Position numbers and translations under genes: made by a program. From the IMG/VR virus record IMGVR_UViG_3300020213_000056, positions 1-39,611 of that record: a stretch of DNA of 39,611 bases; one strand, written 5' to 3'. Source of the stretch: a virus. Positions 25,013 through 33,013 of this stretch are shown one piece after another. Under the pieces are notes generated by a model that saw nothing but the letters and a program-made list of their open reading frames with translations, made no database searches and was not told the DNA's origin. The stretch's first letter is position 1; each line of letters starts with the position of its first letter.

Positions 25013-25414
25013 TTAGCGGAAGTCCTCCATGCCTTGCACAATCCACTTCGTGGACAGGGTGCTGGCGATGATGGCCGTCTTGAGTTGCGCGAGGGTGCCT
25101 CCGACCACTGGAATGTCACCGAGGTGGATCTGTCCTCCGAGGAAGATGATCGCGAGGGTTTCGTCCGATGCGTGCGCGACGGCGCCTCTCAGGCCCATGA
25201 AGCCGGAGATGGTGCCGGTGCCGTTGGCGCCACCGGTGGCCCAGACCGTCCACAGGTTTGTGGACGTGTTGTAGGCCATCGCCGTAAGGGGCGCGATCGT
25301 GCCGAGGGCGGAGGCGATGGTCTTCGGCTGAGCGGCGCCGTCGGCGATCATGACGCGAAGTCCGCTGCCCACGCCGGGTGCGGTGGAAAAAAGTTCGTTG
25401 GCGTTCAGGGCCAT
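25013..25414 (-). CDS. Head decoration protein, gpD-like
   Basis: The 133-residue product lies between the protease/scaffold and the capsid, where head-decorating proteins are encoded. Alternating beta residues, short GTGTISGFMGLRGAV and HASDETLAIIFLGGQIHLGD segments, and an N-terminal flexible part resemble the lambda gpD family. It would stabilise the expanded capsid by binding at threefold sites. No Shine-Dalgarno sequence precedes the ATG; the leader instead reads CCTCCTT just before ATG, which is the anti-Shine-Dalgarno string itself. Confidence 0.75.
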   Translation of the reverse strand: MALNANELFSTAPGVGSGLRVMIADGAAQPKTIASALGTIAPLTAMAYNTSTNLWTVWATGGANGTGTISGFMGLRGAVAHASDETLAIIFLGGQIHLGDIPVVGGTLAQLKTAIIASTLSTKWIVQGMEDFR

Positions 25415-25450
25415 AAGGAGGGTCTTTCTGGGTCAGGGGGCGAAAACGGA

Positions 25451-26560
25451 TCAGCGTCCGTTGATGTACCGAGCGAGGCCACGGCCGACACGCGCGGCTT
25501 CGAGGTCCCCGGACTTTTGCACGTTGTTGGTGACGTAATCGGGCATCGACTTACGCACGGCACCCTTGCCGGTGTCAGCAGGAACGTCATCGTCCCAATT
25601 GAACTCTCCGTCCCCTTCCGTGCCGACGTTCGACGCAGCCGGAGCCTTCTTCAGAGGACGACCGGAGACGTACGCCTTCTCCCCCTCGGACATCTCCCCG
25701 TGGGTGGCCTCGAAAGCCTGGAGTCGCTCGCGGTACTCCGCGACGCCTTCGCCTGTGGTGAGGTCCGCATCCTTGGCAATCTCCCAGAGACCCAACGACC
25801 TCTGGTGCGACTCCACATCAGAGTCATCGGTCACGTCGCCCTTGAAGATCGGGGCGGGACGGGTGTACTTCTTCCGATCCTCCTTCTTTGTCTCGGAGGG
25901 CTTCATCGCCTTGGCGATCTCCTCAGTGACACTCTTGAAGAGGCTGGAGAGTGCGCCTACGAGCTTGTCGTTGGAAACCGCGAGTGCGGCATTCATCTGT
26001 TCGAGGGTCACGGTCATGGTCATGTTTTCCTGTTCGTCGTACTGTTTCTCGGTGTCACGGACGGCCTGCCCGCCCATCGAAACACCCTGCCACTCGCCAC
26101 TCGCATAGCGGTGGCGGAGTTCCTGGTCTACCAACTTGATTACGACGCCCCAGCCGCCGGTTACGTCCACCGGTTGGCCGTCGTAATCCTTCATCATCGA
26201 GAACCGGGGGTCCCCGGGTTGAATGATGAACTGTTCGGCGATGTACGCCTCGGACCGCGGCAGAGCAACGTTGCTGTGCCGCACGTCCAGGAGCACGCCC
26301 CTTTGGGCGGCGTCGTACATGGCTTCCTTGATCACTTCCTGACCTGCGATGTCTCCATGCGAATCGCGGATCTCCGGGGCGTAGACCACAGCCACCAGTT
26401 CTCCGTTTTCGGCAATGCTGGCGTTCTCCTTCACCAGCATTTCGAGTTGCAGCCCGCCGTCATCCTTCAAAATAGTCGCGAAACGATTCGCACCCTTGGG
26501 TACGAGAGAAATGAACTGAATCACTGCTCGACGGATTCGGCGACGGGAAGGAAGAGGCAT
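25451..26560 (-). CDS. XkdF-like prohead protease fused to scaffold
   Basis: The 369-residue product opens the minus-strand structural operon. Residues about 12-170 match the XkdF-like prohead protease pattern: IQFISLVPKGANR, then VVYAPEIRDSHGDIAG, DVRHSNVALPRSEAYIAEQF and a MGGQAV segment near the end of the domain. The following 200 residues are charged, with predicted helix, and typical of a scaffolding tail (TLEQMNAALAVSNDKLVGAL and a KKEDRKKY basic part). The order protease/scaffold, decoration, capsid is normal, but the portal (26628) is on the opposite strand, so the operon is split at this point. Protease and scaffold would assemble and mature the prohead. Confidence 0.82.
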   Translation of the reverse strand: MPLPSRRRIRRAVIQFISLVPKGANRFATILKDDGGLQLEMLVKENASIAENGELVAVVYAPEIRDSHGDIAGQEVIKEAMYDAAQRGVLLDVRHSNVALPRSEAYIAEQFIIQPGDPRFSMMKDYDGQPVDVTGGWGVVIKLVDQELRHRYASGEWQGVSMGGQAVRDTEKQYDEQENMTMTVTLEQMNAALAVSNDKLVGALSSLFKSVTEEIAKAMKPSETKKEDRKKYTRPAPIFKGDVTDDSDVESHQRSLGLWEIAKDADLTTGEGVAEYRERLQAFEATHGEMSEGEKAYVSGRPLKKAPAASNVGTEGDGEFNWDDDVPADTGKGAVRKSMPDYVTNNVQKSGDLEAARVGRGLARYINGR

Positions 26561-26627
26561 TGCCGGATAGTATGCCCTCGGTTTGCACTGAAAACAAGTC
26601 CCATACCGCTGTGGATAGATCTATCAA
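26561..26627. promoter_or_regulatory. Divergent head/portal regulatory gap with palindrome
   Basis: This 67-bp gap separates the minus-strand protease/scaffold from the plus-strand portal, so it must hold or adjoin the signals for both, unless transcription reads in from elsewhere. It contains a perfect 12-bp palindrome GATAGATCTATC at 26614-26625, ending two bases before the portal ATG. A TTGCAC at 26583-26588 could be a -35 for the plus strand but no matching -10 is convincing. The palindrome is a candidate operator. No Shine-Dalgarno sequence precedes the portal ATG. Confidence 0.4.
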
Positions 26628-27983
26628 ATGACCCTACCTGTCTCCATGCCTCCGTCTGTCATGCAAGCGGCCATCTCCGTTCTGGAACGGTCCTCGCACT
26701 CTCTGCACGGAGATCACCAGCTCGGAAAGTTGATGGCATCCCTGTTTGCGGACGGCGCCAGCGGGCGCAGCGTGCAGACCGGCATCCGTCCGCGACCCTT
26801 CGACTTTGTAGCGGCCCGCGGGTACTTCACCAACAACGCGCACCATTCGACCTGCATCCTGTCGAAGGTCGAGACATGCGTCGGGCTCGGCTTCGCCGAC
26901 GGGGTGGAAGAGGTGCTGGCGAAACCGCCAGCCGGGGGCGAAGGGTTGGTCGCGCCCCAGGTGCGGACGAAAATGAAGGACAGCAAGGCGGACGAATTGC
27001 TGAACCCTTTGTGTATGTATACGTTCGCGGACGTGTTGCACGACGTGAACGAAGACTACTTTTCAGTCGGCAACGGGTACCTCGAAGTGGTGCGAGAGTC
27101 GTCGTCGGGGAGTATCGTCGGACTGCACTACCTCGACGCGGCCACCGTGGAGATCGAAGTGGTGGACCGGAGGGGGCGGCACTTTTTCAGGATCAAGGAC
27201 TGCGAGGAGTCCGTGTCGGACACATGTTTCGCCCGCTTCGGGGAGTACGGAGACATCCTGAGCCTGGGCCTGTTGCCGGAAGGCGAAAAGAGCAGCGAGG
27301 ACCAGCAGACGTATTCGGAGGTAATCCACTTTCGCAAGCCGTCCTCGATGTCCCGGTGGTACGGCTTCCCCGATTGGTTGGCGGCCGTGCCTTCGATGGA
27401 GCTCGACGCGATGATCACGCAGCAGCGATTCGACTTCTTCCTGAATCGAGGCGTGCCGGAGTTCATCTTTGCCTTGATCGGCGTCACCATGTCGAAGGAT
27501 GAATGGGACTCGATTCTGGCGACGTTGCAGAGCCACATCGGGGCTGGGAACGGTCACAAGTCCCTCGCGCTGAAACTCCCCTCTGCGGAGGCCAAGATCC
27601 AGGTGGAGCACCTTGCCGCCGAGACAGGGGAGGACACCTTCGGATCTTTGCGAGAGGCGCTGGCATTGACCATCGTCACCGCGCACCGGACCCCGCCGCT
27701 CCTCGCGGGTATCCAGATCCCCGGAAAGTTGGCGGCGGCGAACGAACTCCCCAACGCATTGATGGCATATCAAGCACTCGTGATCGCTCCGGCGCAGCGG
27801 GTCTTCCAGCAGACACTCGGGGTCACGCTGGGGTCGGAAGAGGCCGGGCTCGGGCTCACCGTGACTGATTTCACCTTCCGCACGATTACGGAGGTGATCA
27901 ATCCCGCACAGGCGGACACCATCAGCCGCATGAAGGAACCCCTCGCTTCAGGGCGAGACCCGAGCAAGGGTTTGAAGGACTGA
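26628..27983 (+). CDS. Portal protein
   Basis: The 451-residue protein forms the dodecameric DNA gateway of the head. It shows the siphophage/P2-like portal profile: a central GYLEVVRESSSGSIVGLHYL, then DAATVEIEVVDRRGRHFF, VIHFRKPSSMSRWYGFPDW, MITQQRFDFFLNRGVPEFI, and the later NELPNALMAYQALVIAPAQR helix. Length fits. It is transcribed rightward, opposite to the rest of the head and tail genes, followed three bases later by the neck-like gene. The overlapping long minus-strand reading is not regarded as a gene. Confidence 0.88.
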   Translation: MTLPVSMPPSVMQAAISVLERSSHSLHGDHQLGKLMASLFADGASGRSVQTGIRPRPFDFVAARGYFTNNAHHSTCILSKVETCVGLGFADGVEEVLAKPPAGGEGLVAPQVRTKMKDSKADELLNPLCMYTFADVLHDVNEDYFSVGNGYLEVVRESSSGSIVGLHYLDAATVEIEVVDRRGRHFFRIKDCEESVSDTCFARFGEYGDILSLGLLPEGEKSSEDQQTYSEVIHFRKPSSMSRWYGFPDWLAAVPSMELDAMITQQRFDFFLNRGVPEFIFALIGVTMSKDEWDSILATLQSHIGAGNGHKSLALKLPSAEAKIQVEHLAAETGEDTFGSLREALALTIVTAHRTPPLLAGIQIPGKLAAANELPNALMAYQALVIAPAQRVFQQTLGVTLGSEEAGLGLTVTDFTFRTITEVINPAQADTISRMKEPLASGRDPSKGLKD

Positions 27984-27985
27984 CA

Positions 27986-28576
27986 ATGTCAGCCCTCATC
28001 CACAACCGACTTGCTTCGTGGCCGTTGTTCGAGGCTACGAAAGTGGCCCGTATAGGCATCAGGTACGTGCGTCCACGCATCGCGACGGCGTCGACCCTCG
28101 GTCACGGGTCCCAGACGCTGGCGGCGTCTCTGAGCATCCTCACGCAGCAGGTGGGGCTCCGGGTGAGCATGGCCGGGATCTACATCCCCCATTTCTGGGC
28201 CGTGTTCGTCCACGATGGCCGGGGACCAATCACGCCCAAAGAGGCGAAAGTGCTCGTGTGGTTCCGCGATCGAGAAGAAGACCCTCGGCTTCAGGGCGGC
28301 ATCACGCCCGAGAGGGCGTACCGTATTCCCCGCCTGAAGATGACTCCGGAAGAGTTCAAGAGGGCACGGGCAACGGGACAGATCATCGTTGCAAAGAGAA
28401 GCGGTCCCGTGGCGGGAAACCCGTTCTTTTCCAACTCACCCGGAGGTGGGATGCACGGATTCGGCCGACAGGTGCGGCCGCTCATCCGGGCCGATTTCGA
28501 AGAACTGATCCGGTCCGCCTTAGAAGAGGCCGGAGTCCGGAAGGTGGTCCGCCCGGTTCGCGTCCGATTCGGGTAG
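27986..28576 (+). CDS. Neck / tail-completion-like protein
   Basis: The 196-residue product shows the pattern of small phage proteins that resemble tail-completion or HK97 gp10-like proteins: a helical start, then FWAVFVHDGRGPITPKEAKV and VLVWFRDREEDPRL, ending with VAKRSGPVAGNPFFSNSPGG. It begins two bases after the portal stop, so the two are coupled. A role at the head-tail junction is inferred from its partner and fold pattern. Its 3' end overlaps the convergent RuvC-like gene by 95 bp. Confidence 0.7.
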   Translation: MSALIHNRLASWPLFEATKVARIGIRYVRPRIATASTLGHGSQTLAASLSILTQQVGLRVSMAGIYIPHFWAVFVHDGRGPITPKEAKVLVWFRDREEDPRLQGGITPERAYRIPRLKMTPEEFKRARATGQIIVAKRSGPVAGNPFFSNSPGGGMHGFGRQVRPLIRADFEELIRSALEEAGVRKVVRPVRVRFG

Positions 28577-29120
28577 TCGCCATGCGGCGGTGCTGGTCAT
28601 ATCCCCATACCGCCAGTCCCAGCGCGTCGCCCAGGTGCTTCCACGCGCTCGCGTGAATTTCGGGGACCCCAGAGACCGTCGACACCTGCGGGACCCTGTA
28701 CGGGGACTTGCCACCCCTCTTCTCCGAGGACCACCCGAAACGGACGTAAGTCCGTCCTTGGTCCACGTCTTTAGGCACCTGGCCCTTCCATTCCGCAGGC
28801 TTGGGGATCAGGACCTTTTCCACGCTGGTGAATGCCGACACGATCGCGGCAGCGGCACCGGTGATCTGCGCCAAACGCAGGATGTCGTCAGGGTCGGCCT
28901 TGCTGTTCTTGCGGTGAATCGTTTGTCCCTCGATCACCACCCAGCAAGGAGACTGTTCGTGGCTCTCAGGGTCCAGCAGGTCTACGAGATCCTTCGCGCC
29001 CTCGGGGAAGGGGCGGATGCGGATGATCTGACACCGGGAACATCGCAGGGACAGAGACTCACAGCGGATTTCCGCCACCGCGACGGTGTCGCAATCAGGG
29101 TCGATCCCGATGAATCGCAT
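28482..29120 (-). CDS. RuvC-like Holliday junction resolvase
   Basis: The 212-residue product is an RNase H-fold endonuclease of the RuvC type, which cuts branched DNA produced during replication and packaging. Acidic residues appear in the expected places: FIGIDPD with Asp7, VVIEGQ with Glu64, and LGDALGLA with Asp165, with a nearby His156 and the KGQVPK loop that lies near the active site in this family. The start is ATG 29120; a longer reading adds a low-complexity arginine-rich stretch without family support. The last 40 residues overlap the convergent neck-like gene and extend beyond the usual domain end. Confidence 0.82.
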   Translation of the reverse strand: MRFIGIDPDCDTVAVAEIRCESLSLRCSRCQIIRIRPFPEGAKDLVDLLDPESHEQSPCWVVIEGQTIHRKNSKADPDDILRLAQITGAAAAIVSAFTSVEKVLIPKPAEWKGQVPKDVDQGRTYVRFGWSSEKRGGKSPYRVPQVSTVSGVPEIHASAWKHLGDALGLAVWGYDQHRRMATTRIGREPGGPPSGLRPLLRRTGSVLRNRPG

Positions 29121-29154
29121 GGGTGGGATGGTGGTCAAGTGCGCTCCGGGACAC

Positions 29155-29592
29155 TCACCGACGACCCGCCTTTCGGGACGAGGCGGGCTTCGCCTTGGCC
29201 TTTGCCTTGGCCGGAGCCTTGGCCTTGCCCTTGCCCGGAGTCTCAACCGTCGCTGAGGGGAGGGCAAACACCGGTCGCAGCATGATGCCTACCCGACCAT
29301 CATTCAGGAGACGTCGGGAGAAGCGGAATCCCTCGGGAGGGGGCGTCGGGCAGCGGTGGACCGCGGAGCCCAGGCGGTTGAACAACCTGCGGGGGGTATC
29401 CCGTGGGCCGGGGGTCTGCACGATCACCTCACCGACCACGAGCCCCGCCAGTGCTTCGTGCAGATGGACGTACTCGGGCCGGGTCTTGCGTCGATTGGCG
29501 AATACGAGCGAGGACTCTTGGGCAATGACTGGCTTCCCCGGAGCCGACGAAGTCGGAGGGGTGGGGGAACAGCGAACAGGCTTCTTGGTCAT
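29155..29592 (-). CDS. Hypothetical protein with basic AK-rich tail
   Basis: The 145-residue product starts at ATG 29592, overlapping the polymerase stop by four bases (ATGA). Residues about 20-110 form a mixed domain (VYFANRRKTRP-like beta strand, then GLVVGEVIVQTPGPRDTPRR). The last 30 are a low-complexity basic segment made of AKAKAKAK and PASSRKAGRR, like a histone-H1-like tail, which should bind DNA nonspecifically. Being coupled to the polymerase gene suggests a replication or DNA-condensing accessory. No family is recognised. Confidence 0.7.
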   Translation of the reverse strand: MTKKPVRCSPTPPTSSAPGKPVIAQESSLVFANRRKTRPEYVHLHEALAGLVVGEVIVQTPGPRDTPRRLFNRLGSAVHRCPTPPPEGFRFSRRLLNDGRVGIMLRPVFALPSATVETPGKGKAKAPAKAKAKAKPASSRKAGRR

Positions 29593-32500
29593 GTGGCTTT
29601 CTGTGGGGGATCCCAGGGCTTGAGGCGGCCGTCGGAGTCGTACGCGGGCTCCGCAGCCTTGTTCCATCGGAGCATAGCAGCGGGTTGGACGCGCTGCAAC
29701 ACGTTCGGGGTGATGTTCTCCATCTCGTCCACCATCATCTTTGACACCATAAACGCATCGTCGTGCAGGTGTTCGAGCGGAACCTCGAACACAATTTCGT
29801 CATGCACGAACATCACCGGGAACGTGCGGTCGTACAGAGGGCTGTTCTGCGACGGGTCGTGGGATGCCCGGACCACGGCGATGACGGCCAGCAGTGCCCC
29901 CTCCGCCGCGTAGGATTGGAGACCTGCCCCGTTCGCGACTTCGGTGTAGGTGCAGCCGTAGCGGTGCATCCCCATCTTCGTCCGGTAGAAGTGCATCCCC
30001 ATCGACACTTCCTTGGGTAGTCCCGTCTTCTCGTCGATGATCTCGACCCGCCGCGGGGCGTTCCAAGGGTCGCCGGTCTGTGTGTTGATCCAGTCGAAAT
30101 ACCGAGAGGCTTCGGGGATGGTCTGCTTCCAGATTTCCCGAAGTTCCGTAGCAGTGTCGATGTCGACGGCAAGCCCGAACTGACCCTTCGCGTACTTGCA
30201 GAAATTCTTAGGTCCGAGGCCCCCGGGGTACCCCAGGCCGGTGGGCTTGGCCATCGTGCGGTAGTGCCTCCACCACCCCTTCAACTCCGGGTCATTCCCG
30301 ATCCCCACGAAGGCTTCGTTGATTTCATCGGTGGTCGGGGCTGCCATGCCGGAAAAGCAGGACCGAAAGTCGGGATCGGTGGCGTATGCGATCTGGGCAC
30401 CGAGATATCCGTGGGTGTCCACGCCGGTGTTGATGCGATCTGCCAGAGCGGAAACCCCGAACAGGTCGATGCACTTCTGCGCCCAGGTCGTGAGTTCCAG
30501 TTGCGAGTAGTCGCACGAGACGAAGGCGTATCCGGGGCGAGGCACGAAACACGCCCGAGCCTGGGGGTCGACGTTCTGACAGTTGAACGAGGGGTACAGT
30601 TTACCTGCTCGGCAAGAGGTGCGACCGCTGGCCTTGAGCGAGTCGTACCACGTGTAAACGTGCGTGGCGGGGGATCCGTCGATGGGATTCCCGTCGTCAT
30701 CGAGATTGCACATGCGCGGCAGTTCGGTGGTCTGCATCTTGATCCGCTGCTCTCGGTAGCGGAACTGTTCGATCGCCTCGTCGAGGTGGTAGTGGTCGTC
30801 CAGCCACTCTCCGGAGAAACTGATCTGGCCATCGGGGAACTTGTCGGAGGGGTCTGTGCGGCGAACATCGACCTCGTCGAGGTGCAGGTCCTTCAACTCA
30901 AGGATGAACTGCCTCATCCTCTGGTGCGACAGCCTCTCGGGCTGACCGCTGGTCATCTTGGGCGTGCCGTCAGGATGTTTGGCCCCGTTCTTGTATTCCC
31001 GCGGGGGCTCGGCCGGGATCAGAATCCCCTCGGCAATCAGGCGGCCGAAGTTCGCGGGGTCGAGTTCCTTCCCGAGAATGTCCCGCATCTGGTGATACAT
31101 CGCAGGATCCACCGCGATGCCCCGCGACGACATGATGAACAATGCAAACTCTGCGGTGACGCGGAAGGATTCGACCTCGTACGGATCGACGCCGCGAGCC
31201 TCCATCAGGCCCAGGCGACGAGACTCCTGCTGCTTCCACACCTGAAGGGTGTCCAAGGAATCCTGCAAGGCGTAGTCGGCGGCATCAGGGGGGTAGTCGT
31301 CGAACTTCACGCCGGCGAGTTCGGAGAAGTTGGTGCGCCACGACTCAGGGCTGTCCTTCTCCGCGGATCGATCGACTCCGAGATACTTCTTCGCGAGATC
31401 CTTCAACGAGTAGTTGATCTTCATGGTCGCGCCGCCCAAGTCGGCCATCTCCAACTGCCCGTGGGTGGCGAGGTTCATGAGCTTCTCCCTCACGCCGGTG
31501 TCATGCACACGGCCGCCCAGGAGAGCCTCCCATACCGCCGGAATCAGGTCGGGCCTCCGGCGACACATCACGGCCAGGTCGAAGGCGACGAAGTGCCCCA
31601 CGATCCGCTGGTCAGCCTCCAAGAGCCAGTCCTCCATATCCCGGAGACAATCGCCGTCTGCGGTCGAAACGCCAATCGTCTCGGAGTTCGGCAGTGCCAC
31701 TGTGAGGCAGATCGCCACGGGGGCGAGGTTGCCGGCGCCGATTCGCTCCGTCTCGTAATCAAACGAGACAGGGACAGGGGGCAGTGGTGCGGCCTCTCTT
31801 GTGGCCGGAGCGAGATTGTTCGTGGTCATGGTTGGGATCTTATCCGAGATCGTACTCGGTGGCAAGGAAGGCTTTGACGAACTCCGCCGCGACTTGCGGC
31901 ACGATGACTCTAACTGCATGATCGGGAACGTTTCGGCCTTGTCGCGTAGTGCCGCCTCGATGCGTTTCACGGCGATCTCGAAGAATCGCGGCACCTCCTC
32001 GACACCGATGAATCGTCGGCCAGTACGCACGCACGCAACGCCAGTCGTGCCGGAACCCATGAACGGGTCGAGGATGCAGTCGGCAGTGTGTCTCCGGATT
32101 AGATACTCCATCAACGCCACTGGCTTTTGTGTCGGATGAACGTATGTATTGCCGGACGGTCTCGGAATGCTCACGATGTCCCGATCCCTTCCGCCGACCA
32201 GTTCCGAGCGGGCGATCCTCCCAAAGACGATCGCCTCCCACTGCTTGCCGTAACTGGCTTTCAAGTCGCCCGCCCCGCAGTTACCCTTGTCCCAGCAGAT
32301 GATGTTGACCACGTCGAAACTTGCCCGAATGATCGGCAGCAGCATGTCGAGCCGCTCGGGTGCGCCGAAGCAATAGATGATCCCGGCATCGCTGAGCAGG
32401 GGGCGCATGGCTGGCACGGCCTCGATGAGCAGTGATTGTGTCTTCGCAAAGGTATCGTTGAGCAACGGCTGTGTTAGAAGTTCCGCGGTAAGTCTGGTGC

Positions 32501-32666
32501 TGTGCCTGTAAACCCCAAGACGGTAATCCGTTCTATATCTGTTTCCATACGGCGGGTCTGTCATTACCGCGTCCACGCTGCCCGCAGCGAGCGTCGGGAG
32601 CACTGCAAGACAGTCGCCGCAGTACAACGTCACGGTGCCGCAGGGCGAGACGTAGGAGGGAGTCAT
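29589..32666 (-). CDS. DNA methyltransferase joined in frame to family A DNA polymerase
   Basis: The 1025-residue open frame carries two enzymes. Residues about 10-245 are an N4-cytosine/N6-adenine methyltransferase of the beta order: DPPY at 37-40 and DPFMGSGTTG at 200-209. Residues 280-1025 are a family A polymerase: 3'-5' exonuclease with FDYE (Asp303, Glu305), HFVAFD and DAADYALQDS; polymerase motif A CDYSQLEL (Asp719), motif B KPTGLGYPGG (Lys807, Leu811 at the Phe762 position of E. coli Pol I), and motif C HDE at 955-957. The junction (250-279) is low-complexity Ser/Arg/Pro. In another frame (31840-31930) the same DNA encodes a plausible C-terminus ending EFVKAFLATEYDLG and a stop ten bases before the polymerase ATG (31829). 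So this may be two separate genes joined by a frameshift, or a true fusion. Confidence 0.82.
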   Translation of the reverse strand: MTPSYVSPCGTVTLYCGDCLAVLPTLAAGSVDAVMTDPPYGNRYRTDYRLGVYRHSTRLTAELLTQPLLNDTFAKTQSLLIEAVPAMRPLLSDAGIIYCFGAPERLDMLLPIIRASFDVVNIICWDKGNCGAGDLKASYGKQWEAIVFGRIARSELVGGRDRDIVSIPRPSGNTYVHPTQKPVALMEYLIRRHTADCILDPFMGSGTTGVACVRTGRRFIGVEEVPRFFEIAVKRIEAALRDKAETFPIMQLESSCRKSRRSSSKPSLPPSTISDKIPTMTTNNLAPATREAAPLPPVPVSFDYETERIGAGNLAPVAICLTVALPNSETIGVSTADGDCLRDMEDWLLEADQRIVGHFVAFDLAVMCRRRPDLIPAVWEALLGGRVHDTGVREKLMNLATHGQLEMADLGGATMKINYSLKDLAKKYLGVDRSAEKDSPESWRTNFSELAGVKFDDYPPDAADYALQDSLDTLQVWKQQESRRLGLMEARGVDPYEVESFRVTAEFALFIMSSRGIAVDPAMYHQMRDILGKELDPANFGRLIAEGILIPAEPPREYKNGAKHPDGTPKMTSGQPERLSHQRMRQFILELKDLHLDEVDVRRTDPSDKFPDGQISFSGEWLDDHYHLDEAIEQFRYREQRIKMQTTELPRMCNLDDDGNPIDGSPATHVYTWYDSLKASGRTSCRAGKLYPSFNCQNVDPQARACFVPRPGYAFVSCDYSQLELTTWAQKCIDLFGVSALADRINTGVDTHGYLGAQIAYATDPDFRSCFSGMAAPTTDEINEAFVGIGNDPELKGWWRHYRTMAKPTGLGYPGGLGPKNFCKYAKGQFGLAVDIDTATELREIWKQTIPEASRYFDWINTQTGDPWNAPRRVEIIDEKTGLPKEVSMGMHFYRTKMGMHRYGCTYTEVANGAGLQSYAAEGALLAVIAVVRASHDPSQNSPLYDRTFPVMFVHDEIVFEVPLEHLHDDAFMVSKMMVDEMENITPNVLQRVQPAAMLRWNKAAEPAYDSDGRLKPWDPPQKAT

Positions 32667-33013
32667 GGTGTGTCTTTGCGGATCTTCTCAGCTGCTGCCC
32701 GCACTGATGCGAGCAGCCTGGGTTCCGTCATGCCGGACCTCTCGTTGATCTCGTCCAAAGCAAGTCTCCACTCTGATCTATCTGTGGGGATGTACTCGGG
32801 ATGGAACTCGGCAACGACTGCGCGGTAAGCGTCAATTCGGCGAGCCTCGTCGCTTTCGGCGTGGTCGATTGCAGTGGAAACTCGCACGCGGCCATACTTG
32901 CTCTGTCGTTGCATTCCCTCCCCTAGGTAGTCGCGATTGTGCGGCGTGCCGCTGAGCCAGGGGTTGCGCATCATCGACTCGTGCGCTGCGTCCAGAATGT
33001 CGGCGATGGTCAC
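32663..33013 (-). CDS. Hypothetical protein with shared C-terminal motif
   Basis: The 116-residue product overlaps the polymerase start by ATGA and the upstream gene by ATGA. It opens with a helical ADILDAAHESMMRNPWLSG segment reminiscent of the DUF6197 start but lacks the GWTQ and CA-rich core, so it may be a diverged relative. It ends in GMTEPRLLASVRAAAEKIRK, a motif shared with four upstream neighbours. Residues DAYRAVVAEFHPEYIPTD form another piece similar to the 33486 product (YRAVVQVLDP). Function unknown. Confidence 0.75.
   Translation of the reverse strand: MTIADILDAAHESMMRNPWLSGTPHNRDYLGEGMQRQSKYGRVRVSTAIDHAESDEARRIDAYRAVVAEFHPEYIPTDRSEWRLALDEINERSGMTEPRLLASVRAAAEKIRKDTP

Noticed and set aside
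23840-27502. Plus-strand 1220-residue open frame
   Set aside because: It runs antisense to the capsid, decoration and protease genes and then through the portal in the wrong frame; the long opening is a by-product of high GC codon usage.
30264-31877. Plus-strand 537-residue open frame
   Set aside because: It is antisense to the conserved polymerase domains, and its sequence is a GC-rich shadow without family features.
31840-32241. Separate gene in the alternate frame over the methyltransferase end
   Set aside because: Its first part is a shadow of the methyltransferase; only the last 25 residues look natural, which fits a frameshifted methyltransferase end better than a gene.
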